Positions 19,022 to 29,020 of a stretch of DNA of 64,000 bases are shown one piece after another. The position numbers were made by a program, and so were the translations under genes. This DNA is from Verticillium longisporum (lineage: Eukaryota > Ascomycota > Sordariomycetes > Glomerellales > Plectosphaerellaceae): positions 5,704,001 through 5,768,000 of the forward strand of contig JAETXT010000005.1 in assembly GCA_019188255.1 (NCBI GenBank). Reading direction: 5' to 3'. Below the pieces are notes generated by a model that searched no databases, was not told where the DNA came from, and saw nothing but the letters and a program-made list of their open reading frames with translations. Numbering within the stretch: the stretch's first letter is position 1; each line of letters opens with the position of its first letter.

Positions 19022-20174
19022 TCACTGCTGGCGTTCCTTCTCCAGACGGGCGGCTTCGCGCACCTCGGCTCCGGTGGCACGCCACCAGACATCGGTGCCC
19101 CAGCGGATCATGCGCTCGGCGGCGGCTAGCGGGGTGACGGCGGGTCGGACGTCGAGGTAGAAGACTGGATCACCAGAGGGCTCAGGCTCGCCGGAGTAGT
19201 AGTCGATAATGTAGCGAATCTCCTCCGTCTCGTTGCCCATCTTGCGCGTGACATACCAGTCGTGTCGGTCAAAGGGGGGCTCGGTGCTGTTGTTGATCGT
19301 CAGTATTCCTTGTTTCCTCGAACTCAGGAGCACGAGACAGGACTCACGCAAACTTGGACGGGTAGATCCAGCCGAGCACCTGCATCATGGTGGCCTTGGG
19401 TGTCATCTCCTTGGGCCTGCCCTGGAAGCGCGTCAGGGTGGGCGGGATCTCCTTGCCGGTGCGGTCGGCCTCGATCATGTCGGGGGCGTTCTCCTCGCCG
19501 CGGCTGCACATCTTGAAGCCCTTGTAGAGGCCCTGGGCGAAGCGATCTTCCCAGCCGACAATCTCGGCCCAGGCGCCCTCGTTGAGGAAGTTGTGGCAGG
19601 CGACCATGGACTCAACAGCCGTAATGTCCGTGTCGGTGTAGCCCTTGCGCAGGAGGGCGTTGTACATCTGCTGCGGCGAGGGATACTCCCAGTTGCCGTC
19701 GCCCGAGCCGCGGGGGATGGTCGAGGGTTCGCGAGAGGTCGGGAGGCTGATGGCCTGGTTGCTGGCGGGGGCCTGGGAGATCTCCTTGAACATGTAGTTC
19801 AGAGGGTTGATCTGGGAGAGGAAAGACTTGGGCTGCGTCTCAGCGGCGGCGGCGGCGGCAGCAGCATGCTGGGTGTGATCAACCGGACAAGAGGATGGCG
19901 GTGGTGCGGCAGCGCGCTGGGTGTGATCAATGGGACAGGAGGCGGGTGCTGCGGCGGCAGGCTTGGGTTTCGGGGGCGTAGGGTTCAGAGCGTCGACGGT
20001 CTTTTGGTGCATGGGGCATCCAGGCTGGGAGTTTACACGTCAACACAGTCGGTGTGACGAAGGAGAAGTGATGGAAAGACATACTGGTGGTGTCCTGGCG
20101 CTGAGATCTGAAGGGTGGTTGTGAGGTATGGCAGCGACGGCGGGAGCCTGCGCATCAGCCCAGAACCAGCCCAT
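19022..20174 (-). CDS. CYC3: Cytochrome c heme lyase (holocytochrome c synthase)
   Basis: Three exons (20174-20085, 20024-19348, 19286-19022) give about 343 residues. The enzyme joins heme covalently to the CXXCH cysteines of apocytochrome c in the mitochondrial intermembrane space. Supporting motifs are three CP heme-regulatory motifs in the N-terminal half ([23 protein letters not shown]), [34 protein letters not shown] with the conserved His, [10 protein letters not shown], and the C-terminal [20 protein letters not shown]. The [11 protein letters not shown] start is typical for the family. A Pro/Ala linker separates the CP motifs. The gene shares a 660-bp promoter with the divergent UbiB-family gene. 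Confidence 0.95.
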
Positions 20175-20620
20175 GTTGACTTTGCTGATGAGTCTTGATT
20201 AGAAGGATATCCCTGGATTGCTAGGGCGTGTAGCGTTGTCGTGGAAGATGTACGTTGAATGTGAGTATCGTAGGGTCAGGGGGCGAAAGGAGACAGTGAT
20301 ATCACCAAGAAATGTCGACAGCCAAAATTTCCAGGCCCATGGTCAGCAAGAGCATCGTGGATCCACCCTGCCCATCGCGTTCTGCCTTCCGCCCGATAAG
20401 ATTTCGCCATCGCCCCGCTGCGGTACGTACCTCTACGATGTCCAAACCGATTCATTTTTGTGGCGCACACCGCCACATGTGGCACATATATAGCTACATA
20501 AGGTACCTAGACATCGGAGGACACGATTAGTCAATCAATCCATCCACATCAACCCACAATTTTCATCTCCTGCTCTTCTCCGTCCCGTCGCGTGCACATG
20601 TTTCTCCGATCTTTATCCGA

Positions 20621-20637
20621 CCAATCAGTTGACGTCA
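20621..20637. promoter_or_regulatory. CCAAT box adjacent to a CRE palindrome
   Basis: CCAAT at 20621-20625 is followed by TGACGTCA at 20630-20637, in the 663-bp gap between the divergent CYC3 and UbiB-family genes. CCAATCA is the usual HAP/CBC target and TGACGTCA a CREB/ATF-type bZIP target. Both flanking genes are mitochondrial, which fits HAP control of respiratory genes. Function is inferred from motif and position only. Confidence 0.5.
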
Positions 20638-20837
20638 CCAAGACGACCCTCGAGATGCGTCGCGCCGCGGCTGCGGGACGAAAGCTCCTTCCCATCATGA
20701 CATGACGCGACAGACGCCCTCCAAGGGCACAATTGACTCAACTATATCGATTTTCGACCTTCTAGACGGCATCATGAGAGAGCGATAGAATTATTGTTTA
20801 TCTTCTTGCAATCCACAACGCTCATTTCACCCTCCCC

Positions 20838-23004
20838 ATGAGCGCGCCCTTCGTGCTGGGCCGCTTCTGTGCGCGCCCAGCCTTCCGACAGGCCATCCGA
20901 CCCCTCGATCGCGGATGCTTCCGCTGCTGGGCCTCCTCCTTCACCCAAACCACACGACAGCTGCCGCGACAGACCAGGACCGCTCGTTTTGCGAGGATAG
21001 CGCTGCGAGCTGGAGGCACCGGTGCCCTCGGTACAGCAGCATTCTTCGAGCTTTCACAAAAGGACAATGAAGGCACAGACCAGACTGGTGAGGGGCGGAT
21101 GCTCGAGGCCAGCAGAGCCGAGATAAAGAAGAAGTTGGATGACAATGACGTTGGGTTCTCAAGGCTATGGCACTCGCTTCTCATCGGCTTGGACACGTAT
21201 GTTGTCGAACCAGTCATGACGGGCATCCGCTTCTTGCATCTCGTCATCATCTTCGTACCTGTCATCGTGACAGTGCCGGTCATCTGGTTCGGCGCTCGCC
21301 AGCCCAGCCGCGACAACGAGCGGAGCGGAACATTATGGTGGTATGGCTTCCTGGTGCAGGCCATGGAGTGGGCTGGTCCGGCCTTCATCAAGGTAAGAAG
21401 TGCGCATCGTCCTGTGTCGCAGCACGTCTGACGCGCCTCCAGCTCGGCCAATGGGCCGCTTCTCGATCAGACATCTTCCCGACGGAAATGTGTGAAATCA
21501 TGTCAAAACTCCACTCCAACGCCCCCGCCCATTCCCTCCACGCAACAAAACGCATCGTCTCCCATGCCTTTGGCGGCAAGTCCTTTGAGGAGATTTTTGA
21601 CGACTTTGACGAGAAGCCTCTCGGCGTCGGCGCCATTGCGCAGGTGTACAAGGCCAAGCTCAAGCCCGGACTGGCGGTACCGAGCGATGGCGATCTTCCG
21701 CGAGAGCCCAGCCTCCTGCGTCACAAGGTCGTGAAGAATGTCGAGACGGCGCTCAAGAGCTCCCCGAAGCGCGTGCCCTCATCCTATGTCGCCGTCAAGG
21801 TGGTGCACCCCAACGTCGAGCGCACCGTGCGTCGTGATCTGCGCATCATGTACTTCTTCGCCTCGGCCATCAACATCATCCCCACGATGGAATGGCTGTC
21901 GTTGCCCGATGAAGTCGCGCAGTTTGGCGAGATGATGAAACTGCAGCTCGACCTGCGCATCGAAGCCGCCAACCTCGCCATCTTCCGCAAAAACTTTAAA
22001 GATAGGAGCACAGCCTGGTTCCCGTACCCATACACCGAATTCACCACGCGTAATGTGCTTGTCGAAGAGTTTGCCCAAGGCATCCCGCTAGCCGACTTTA
22101 TGGAGAACGGTGGCGGTGTCTTCCAGCAAGATATCGCCGAGGAGGGACTAGACGCCTTCCTCCGCATGCTGCTGATTGATAACTTTATCCATGCCGACCT
22201 GCACCCTGGTAATATCATGGTTCGCTTCTACCAATCAGAAAAGCCCAGCCTCATGGGCTCTCATGAGAAGCACCCCGACGAAGGCGACGACGTGACGGAG
22301 CAAGTCCTGGCCCGCCTCCGTCCCTATCGCCACCGCAAAGACCCCGCGGCATGGGAAGCTGAGCTTAAGAAGATTGAGCACGAAGGGTTCCACCCGCAAC
22401 TCATTTTCATCGATACAGGTCTCGTCACCGAGCTCAATGCCACAAACCGCACCAACTTTCTCGACCTCTTCCGGGCCGTCGCCGAATTCGACGGCTACAA
22501 GGCCGGCAACCTCATGTGCGAGCGCTGCCGCCAGCCCGACGATGTCCTCGACCAGGAGGTCTTCGCGCTCAAGATGCAGCACCTCGTCCTCGGTGTCAAG
22601 AGCAGGACCCTCGCCCTCGGCAACATCAAGATTGGCGACATCCTGCAGCAGGTCCTCGGCATGGTGCGGGGCCACCACGTGCGCATGGAGGGCGACTTTG
22701 TCAACGTCGTCATCAGCATCCTGCTCCTTGAGGGCATCGGCCGCAGCCTGAACCCGGACATGGATCTCCTGAGCAGCTCGCTGCCCATCCTGCGCCAGCT
22801 GAGCGCGCAGTCGGGCGCCGAGATGGCCAAGCATGGCGACTTTTCCATGCTCTTTGTGTGGATGGGCCTGGAGACGCGAAAGTTCCTCCAGGCCAGTATT
22901 GAGGATGTGCGTCCGCCGCTGGTCCTTCTCCTTTGCTTCTCTGCTGACGTCTCGACTAGGTTGAACGCTTGGTCAAATATGATCTCCTTGCGCCGAATAT
23001 ATAG
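20838..23004 (+). CDS. UbiB/ABC1/ADCK-family mitochondrial kinase-like protein (ADCK2-like)
   Basis: Three exons (20838-21392, 21443-22906, 22960-23004) give about 687 residues. An Arg-rich N-terminus predicts mitochondrial import, and a hydrophobic span (LHLVIIFVPVIVTVPVIWF) follows. The first splice joins FIK to LGQW and so creates the KxGQ motif that defines the UbiB family. Further motifs are LGVGAIAQVYKAKL (the Ala-containing nucleotide loop), YVAVKVVHP, NFIHADLHPGNIMV (catalytic loop) and FIDTGLV, the metal-binding DFG equivalent. The last exon supplies VERLVKYDLLAPNI. Relatives act in coenzyme Q distribution or biosynthesis. The long insert before the DTG resembles ADCK2-type members; the exact orthologue is inference. 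Confidence 0.9.
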
Positions 23005-24146
23005 ATATGTAGATGTAAAGATACTACTGCCGTCTCATACGGATCCGTTTCCGACATGTAGTCTGACATGGTCAAGGTCTACAAAGATCTTGACAAGATG
23101 CCTCTCATGTCTTTTAGCTTTGCGTTTTATGATTGCTAGGCCTCCCTCCAATGGGATGGTCGAGTAAAGGTGATCGATGGTGGATCATGAATGCCCCTTC
23201 ATATGGCGTAGCGCACCAAGAGAGACGCTGTTGGCCTGCCCCGGACATCAAGATGCACTTCTGAGCCCATCCGAAATACTGGGACTGTCTTGACTTGTGC
23301 CCTTTCGCCAAGAGCGCTGACAGAGGTAACCTTCTTCGTTACGCGGCGGCATTCTCATCGTCCATGACTTTTACGTGGATGAACAGAACAAACTTTTGCA
23401 TTTTCGACCCCCCTCTTTCACATTGACAATCTGAGACAGCTCATCGTTCTGCCAAACATTGCGGCCACCCACTATCCTACCGCTATTCACTTGTTTGGCA
23501 ACTCCATCACCTTGCTGCATCTCGAATACCAATGGTCAATCTCGACTCTCGGTAGCACCTTGCTACATCTCGAATACCAATGGTCAATCTCGACTCTCGG
23601 TAGAGGCCGTGAAGAAATCCGACCGCACGAAAACCGATGTCTTCCTAGGCCTGTCCGCCGCGGTCGACCAAGAGGTCAATGAACAATCGCTGTGATGCCG
23701 GATATGGGGTCATGGACATTCTGGTTAGGCCTCCATTGGCATACTCACACATCAACACCTGGTGGCTTTAAATGTCTCTCGAGGCAGCCTCTGAGTAATT
23801 GGAGGAACAGAGCAGACGTTCAAATATTTCCTGTTCTTACATTTCGATTGGGAAGGAAGAGTGTCTTGAATGGTAGCTTGTCTGTTTGAAATTTCGGGCA
23901 CTTTGTTTCGATGTTCGGGTGTTTCGAATACATGCTAGAACACATATGATTCGGGAACAGAGCACTGGCCGAGCCTCACACAACAGATTAATCAGTTGGC
24001 TCTCGAATTGTACGGGTGGCTTGGTACGATGAGCGTGCATAAAACTCGACAAAATATATAACAGAAGACTGTTCGTGGCTTCCTTGCAACCCTGGTCTCT
24101 TCACGTCAAGCGTTACCATTGTCCCTATGTGCCCATTGTCTTGAGC
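23005..24146. other. Intergenic region between convergent genes
   Basis: About 1.1 kb without a supported gene, between the UbiB-family gene and the minus-strand Zn2Cys6 regulator. It contains the 48-bp tandem repeat listed separately. Confidence 0.5.
23508..23603. repeat. 48-bp tandem duplication
   Basis: Two head-to-tail 48-bp copies (23508-23555, 23556-23603) differ at one base (GCTGCAT versus GCTACAT). The length is divisible by three, but no gene is evident around it. Confidence 0.9.
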
Positions 24147-26746
24147 TCACAGATTGTCCATCTCCATGAGCGTGGCAGATTCTAGCCACTGTCCCAAATT
24201 CATGGTCTCCTCGCCATTCATGTCCATGTCGGCTCCGCCAAACTGGTCAAAGTCTGCCATATCCCAGGACCCAGGGGTCAGGTCTAAGCCCAATGAGCCA
24301 TTCCTTGACCAGTCCACCGGCAGACCCATCTCATCGAGTTGGTCGTGAGAAGCCCCCAAAATCTCATGCGGTTGCGTATATTCGTGGCTGGGAAACCGTT
24401 CACTGAATTGCGTCTCGCTATATCCGGAAACCGAACTATCGTGTCTCGAGGGCGAAGCAAACTGCATCGCCCCTGCGTGATCTCGCTTGGTGGAACTTGC
24501 AAGATCACTGTGGCCACCCTGTAGCGGCCCGGAGACAAGATCTCGCCAGTGTCTGGTAAACAACTCCAAGCTGTCTCCGCCCTTGAACGGCCCTGGACTG
24601 ACGGGTACCGGGCCATTCTCATCCTGCCTCTGAAGCGCCTCCACAGCAGCCGGATCCGCGCGCAGCCGCCAGAGCTCAGCATCACGATGCCTCCGGGCGC
24701 GACTCATGAGGCGTCGCAGCGGAATCCACACGCGCGCGCTCTTGTCGCCCTTGGGCTGCGCCGGGATCAGCCAGCGGCTGTGCAGGGCGACCCAGGCTCG
24801 CTCGACGACGGCGGACCACGGGCGGCGCGACGCCTCGATGAGGAGAAAGACAATGGCGTGCCAGTGCGTGTACGTCTCGACGATCCACCGCCACGGCTGG
24901 CTCGCCGGGTCGGCGCTGAGGACGTGGTTGAACTCGGCGACCTCGATGGCGGCCACGAGCACGTCGTTTCGTATCCGCCCCGACACGTCGGCGTCGCCGG
25001 CCGTCAGCAGCGTCGGCAGGTGGATGAAGAGCGCCAGCTTCGAGATGACGAGGCGCGTCGTCGTGAAGCCGACCCAGTACGCCAGCGTCGCGAGGTTCTT
25101 GACGTGGTGGCTGAAGCCCCAGGCCTCAAAGTCGGTGCGAAAGGCGTCGAGGAGGCGGTGCTGCGCCGCGACGTCGGGGGCGCCGTCGGCCGTGCGCGCC
25201 GTCATGATCTGCCGCGTGACGCGGCAGGTGCGGTAGCAGGCGACGGCAAAGGACGTCTCCGTGTCGTCGTCGCGCGCGACGGGCGGCTCGCGCATGGCGG
25301 GCCGCATGTCGGCGTCGCCGACGTTGATGGGCATGCGCGTGTCGAAGGCGCCGTCGGCGATGGAGAACTCGGTGCCCTGGTCCTCGGCGGCGCGGATGTC
25401 GAGCAGGCAGAGGCACCACCAGACGCGGCGGCGCATCTCGACCTCGTACGGCGACAGGTGGGCGAAGTGGGTGCCGTCGCGGTGCAGGCCGACGGCGACG
25501 GCCATGCGCGCGGCGAGGCCCGTCATCATCCACACGTAGCGCGGGCTGTCGTGGCGGCGCGCGAGCCCGAGGAAGATGACGAAGGCCTGGACGAGCGACA
25601 CGGTGGGCAGCCGGATAAAGTCGGCGCGCGCGAGGGCGTGCTCGAGGCCGAGGCGGAACTTGTAGTTGAGCTCTGCTTTCGTGGCGCCAAAGCTCGAGGC
25701 GACCTGCGCGTGTCAGCTGACGGCCAGAGAGGAGGGATCGAACTGAAGGAGGACCAACATCTTCTTCGCTCATGGAAGTGACAGCCGCATAGTAGACGGC
25801 AAAAGCGAGGGCTTCGTTGGCCGGAGTGATGCTGCCCGAACTCTTGCCGCGCATGTCGCGGATCATGTCTCTGAGGGCCGGCATGTGCACGATTTGTATG
25901 CAAAAATTGACATTTTCAGAAAAGACGTCGACGAGGAAGGGAATCTGCGATGGAAGCGGGCGGAATTGGCCGAGGTCGGGAGCGGATGGCCCAAGATTAT
26001 GGCCGAACAGAAGCCCGTTGCGCGCAGAAGCACCTCGCTCTGACTCTCGTGTGCTTGCCGTCTGGCCAGGAGAATCCGTGTCGTCCTCAGAGACATCGGA
26101 GTCACCCCCAGCGAGGCCTTGCGTGTCTGCCTTGAGGGCATCGAGCTGGGGACGTTAGGGAGAGAATCAAAGGTCGATGAAGCTCAGGCATGCCTACCTC
26201 GTCGCTCACGCGTGTCCAGAAACTGCTGCCAACGTATTGGCTTCGCCCCTTTTCTTGGCCGACCATTCGTCCCATGCCTGGCTGAACACCAGCAGCAGGG
26301 GTCGCCGACGATACATGGCTCTGGCCGTCGACCCCCACGCCATCAGGAGACGGCGCGAGACGATCCACGCTCTTCGCGGCGTTGGCCTGCTCGAGCTCAG
26401 CGCCGAGGTCTTTGACCATCTTCTCCAGAGTCCGCAGGCGGTCCATGACAGCGCCGGCCGCCGGCTCGCTCTCCTGCGGCGCCGACGGCCGCGCCGCCAG
26501 CTGATCGAGACGGCGCGCCCATCGCGGGGGGCGGTCGCTCGAGGCCACGGTGCAGGGTATGCCGGCGCGGCGACAGTTGGAGCACGGCGACAGCTTGTCG
26601 CAGCGGACCTTGCGGCTGCGACAGACGACGCAACTGCGAAGCTTGGACGCTGGCGCCGAGGACCTCATGCTGTTCTCAGACGGCGACGCCGAGACCTGCG
26701 CGGCGGCAGAAGCGCCACCGGGCGTGGCGGTCGACATGTCGGCCAT
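24147..26746 (-). CDS. Zn2Cys6 fungal transcription factor
   Basis: Three exons (26746-26198, 26145-25759, 25703-24147), all in phase 0, give about 830 residues. Residues 38-65 hold the binuclear zinc cluster CVVCRSRKVRCDKLSPCSNC with a further Cys. A helical dimerisation segment follows (MDRLRTLEKMVKDLGAELEQ). The middle carries the fungal-specific regulatory domain, with FVIFLGLARRHDSPRYVWMM, GLHRDGTHFAHLSPYEVEMR and RRVWWCLCLLD. The C-terminus is acidic and Asp/Met-rich (FDQFGGADMDMNGEE), a possible activation region. The second intron uses a weak donor (GTTGGT) but is required to join the frames. The target genes are unknown; the adjacent NAD(P)-binding and SRPBCC genes are candidates. 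Confidence 0.9.
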
Positions 26747-27129
26747 ATTTGGGCTCGGGGACCGATCGATTCGATCGGTGAGCCGGAGAGTGGAGAGCGG
26801 AACGGGCTTGGCGACCGGGCGGCCACCGGGAGATCGCAGGTTGTTGAAGATCAGAGCTGGGACATGCTCCTACTGCTCCGCCATGCTGTTGGTGTTTGGA
26901 GCGGTGACGAGACTTGATGCTCTTCCCCTCTCCCCATCTGTGCCGCAATCCTGATGAGAGGCGGCGTCAGCACATAAGGCACCATCCTATAGCGCATAAC
27001 TGCATGTATGAAATGATTAATTGCATCGCTCTTCTATGTGTATACAGAATCAATCGGGGAATCATCGCAACCTGTTGCCTCCCGCCATCTCTCCTTGCCT
27101 GCTGCCCTCAGTATGTGATCGTGCTGCCC
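26747..27129. other. Intergenic region
   Basis: No gene is visible. It contains the presumed promoter of the Zn2Cys6 gene. The right end includes the first copy of the 22-bp duplication that overlaps the next gene's stop codon. Confidence 0.5.
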
Positions 27130-27144
27130 TCAGTATGTGATCGT
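27101..27144. repeat. 22-bp tandem duplication over a stop codon
   Basis: Two perfect 22-bp copies (27101-27122, 27123-27144). The second contains the last four codons and the stop codon of the minus-strand NAD(P)-binding protein gene; the first repeats them in the 3' flank. Confidence 0.9.
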
Positions 27145-27846
27145 CGCAATCTTGTTGAGGAACTTGGCGCCGTCCTGCTTCACCAGGTTCTCAGCAAACC
27201 ACCTGCCGGCATCCTCGCGTGAGATGGTGTACCCAATGGCCGTCGACTCGGTGCCGGCGACGGGATCCTCGACGCCGACGCGAATCGTCGCATCCGACTC
27301 GGCGCCCACAAACAGGCTGCACCGCACAATAGTGAAGTCCTCGCCGCTGCCCTCGAGCAGGACCTCCATGGCCCTCTTGTCGACATGCGGCACCGTGAGG
27401 GTCAGGTGATACAGCGGCACCATGAGCAGCGGCACGTCGCGCGCGTGGCGCGAGATGCCCGTCGTGCTGCAGACGGCGATGCGCGGGCGGCCGTCGAGGC
27501 CGTCGGCGCGCAGGTGCGTCACGGCCTCGAGCAGCGCCTGGATGCCGTTCTCGCAGACGTGGGGGTCCTCGAAGGAGAGGCCCTTCATGCGGGCGCCGAT
27601 GGTGAAGACGACCGTGTCGACGAGGTGCGCGGCGTCCTTTTTTAGGACCTGCGACACGGCGGCGGCGTCGTGCGCGTTGCCGGCGACGATGCGCAGGTTC
27701 GGGTGCGCGTCGAGGGGCAGGTGGGCTGTGAGGTTGGCGGGGGTGCGGCAGAGGGCGATGGCGCGGTGGCCTGCTGCGAGGGTTGCGCGGAGGGTGGCGA
27801 GGCCGACGCCGGAGGAGGCGCCGAGGAAGGCGACCGTCTTGGACAT
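27130..27846 (-). CDS. NAD(P)-binding Rossmann protein (NmrA/SDR-like)
   Basis: 238 residues, one exon. The N-terminal TVAFLGASSGVGLATLRATLAAGH is a dinucleotide-binding beta-alpha-beta unit with GASSGVG in place of the classical GxxGxxG. The fold continues with AIALCRTP, LRIVAGNAHD and DTVVFTIGA, then CSTTGISRHARDVPLL. The usual SDR catalytic YxxxK is not evident. This fits the NAD(P)H-binding (NmrA-like) group, which includes redox sensors as well as reductases. It ends at a tandem 22-bp duplication. The SRPBCC gene diverges from it about 600 bp away and the Zn2Cys6 regulator lies on the other side. Confidence 0.88.
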   Translation of the reverse strand: MSKTVAFLGASSGVGLATLRATLAAGHRAIALCRTPANLTAHLPLDAHPNLRIVAGNAHDAAAVSQVLKKDAAHLVDTVVFTIGARMKGLSFEDPHVCENGIQALLEAVTHLRADGLDGRPRIAVCSTTGISRHARDVPLLMVPLYHLTLTVPHVDKRAMEVLLEGSGEDFTIVRCSLFVGAESDATIRVGVEDPVAGTESTAIGYTISREDAGRWFAENLVKQDGAKFLNKIATITY

Positions 27847-27930
27847 TTGGATGGGGATGTTGTGTGGTGTTGGTGTGGAGTGTCGAGTATGATGTGTGTG
27901 ATGTCAAGTGTATTCGCTTGACTGTAGATG

Positions 27931-28040
27931 TGATGGTGATGATGATGAGTACCTAGTCTGGTGATGATGGTGGTGGTGGTGATGATGGTGGTGGTGATGA
28001 TGCTGATGGTGGTGATGATGGTGGTGAGTGATGAGATAGT
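27931..28040. repeat. (TGR)n triplet minisatellite
   Basis: About 110 bp of TGA/TGG triplets lie in the divergent promoter between the NAD(P)-binding gene and the SRPBCC gene. Length variation here could alter promoter spacing. Confidence 0.85.
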
Positions 28041-28453
28041 GTTTACTACTACTGAGCTACTACTGAGTACGATCGCTTGATGAGACGGCCAAATGCAAAT
28101 GCCATGCGGCACCATGCATCTTATAGAAATCAAGCACATCAGCCCAGCAACGTGGCCGCGAGAGCAGACAGCCCTCGCCCGCGCCGGCGCGGATTCGGCA
28201 CGGAAACGCGGGACTCGCGCTTTTCTCGCGCTTTTCTCGCGCCGTTTCGGGCACGCGAGCGCCGGCGACAGTCCGAGACTGAGCTGCGTGAAGGTGTGAT
28301 AATGGTGTGATATTGAGGGTGTTATAAATGGACTTATAAATGACTTCATGGCATTCGAGTACACTCTTTGCATCATCACAACAGTAAAGCCCTCTGCCCT
28401 ACTTCAACTACCCTCTGCACATCTAATCACAATCCATGTACCATCATCTCGCC

Positions 28454-29020
28454 ATGGGTGTCGCCATCACACAAACCGCCTCGATTGAGATCCAGGCCTC
28501 CCCAGAAACAGTCCGGTCCATAGTGCGTGTCTTCTCTGCCCACAAATGACTGCATAACCCGTCTGACGGTCCCAGTTCCTCGACTTTGCGCGCTACAACC
28601 ACTGGCAAGACGTCTTCGACATACAGCCAGCAACCACAGGACAGAGCCCCGTCGACCTGAAAAAGGGAGACAACCTCCGCGTCAACATGCAAGGCTTCAC
28701 CTTTCGTCCTCACATTGAAGTACGCCGTCCCGGCCCAACACCCTGCCCGCCTTTCGCTGACGCGCCGCGAGGCCAACGCGCAGGACGTCTTCACGTGGGT
28801 CGGCTCGATCCCGCCCCTCCTCTGGGGCACGCACCACTTCCTCTTCACGCCGAGCGCCGAGACCCCCGGCGGCACGACGTTTGTGCAGCGCGAGGACTTT
28901 GAGGGGCTCCTCGCCGTGCCGTTCTGGCCGTGGCGCCACAGCTTCAAGCCGAGCGAGCCCTGGGCGCGGTTCAACGCCGGGCTGAAGAGGGAGGCGGAGC
29001 GTGTTTCGGGGCGGGGCTAG
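28454..29020 (+). CDS. SRPBCC (START-like / polyketide cyclase-type) protein
   Basis: Three exons (28454-28522, 28576-28719, 28784-29020), all phase 0, give about 149 residues. The order of segments fits the helix-grip fold: an opening strand IEIQASPETVRSI, an aromatic helix FLDFARYNHWQDVF, KKGDNLRVNMQGFTF, then FTWVGSIPPLLWGTHHFLF and TTFVQREDFEGLLA. The long C-terminal helix holds RFNAGLKREAERV. Members bind hydrophobic ligands; the ligand is unknown. A TATA-like TTATAAATGG lies upstream at about 28322. The second intron of 64 nt is open in another frame, so an unspliced variant is possible. Beside a reductase-like gene and a regulator it could belong to a small metabolic group. Confidence 0.85.

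Noticed and set aside
19233..20057. 274-residue plus-strand frame
   Set aside because: It is antisense to CYC3, whose spliced frame and motifs are clear.
22235..22834. 199-residue minus-strand frame
   Set aside because: It is antisense to the UbiB-family gene, with no domain pattern.
24549..25781. 410-residue open frame on the plus strand
   Set aside because: It lies antisense to the Zn2Cys6 regulator, is Arg/Ala/Gly-rich and reflects GC-rich third positions of the true gene.
27931..28040. Possible CRISPR-like or coding repeat
   Set aside because: It is a plain TGR triplet run without spacers.
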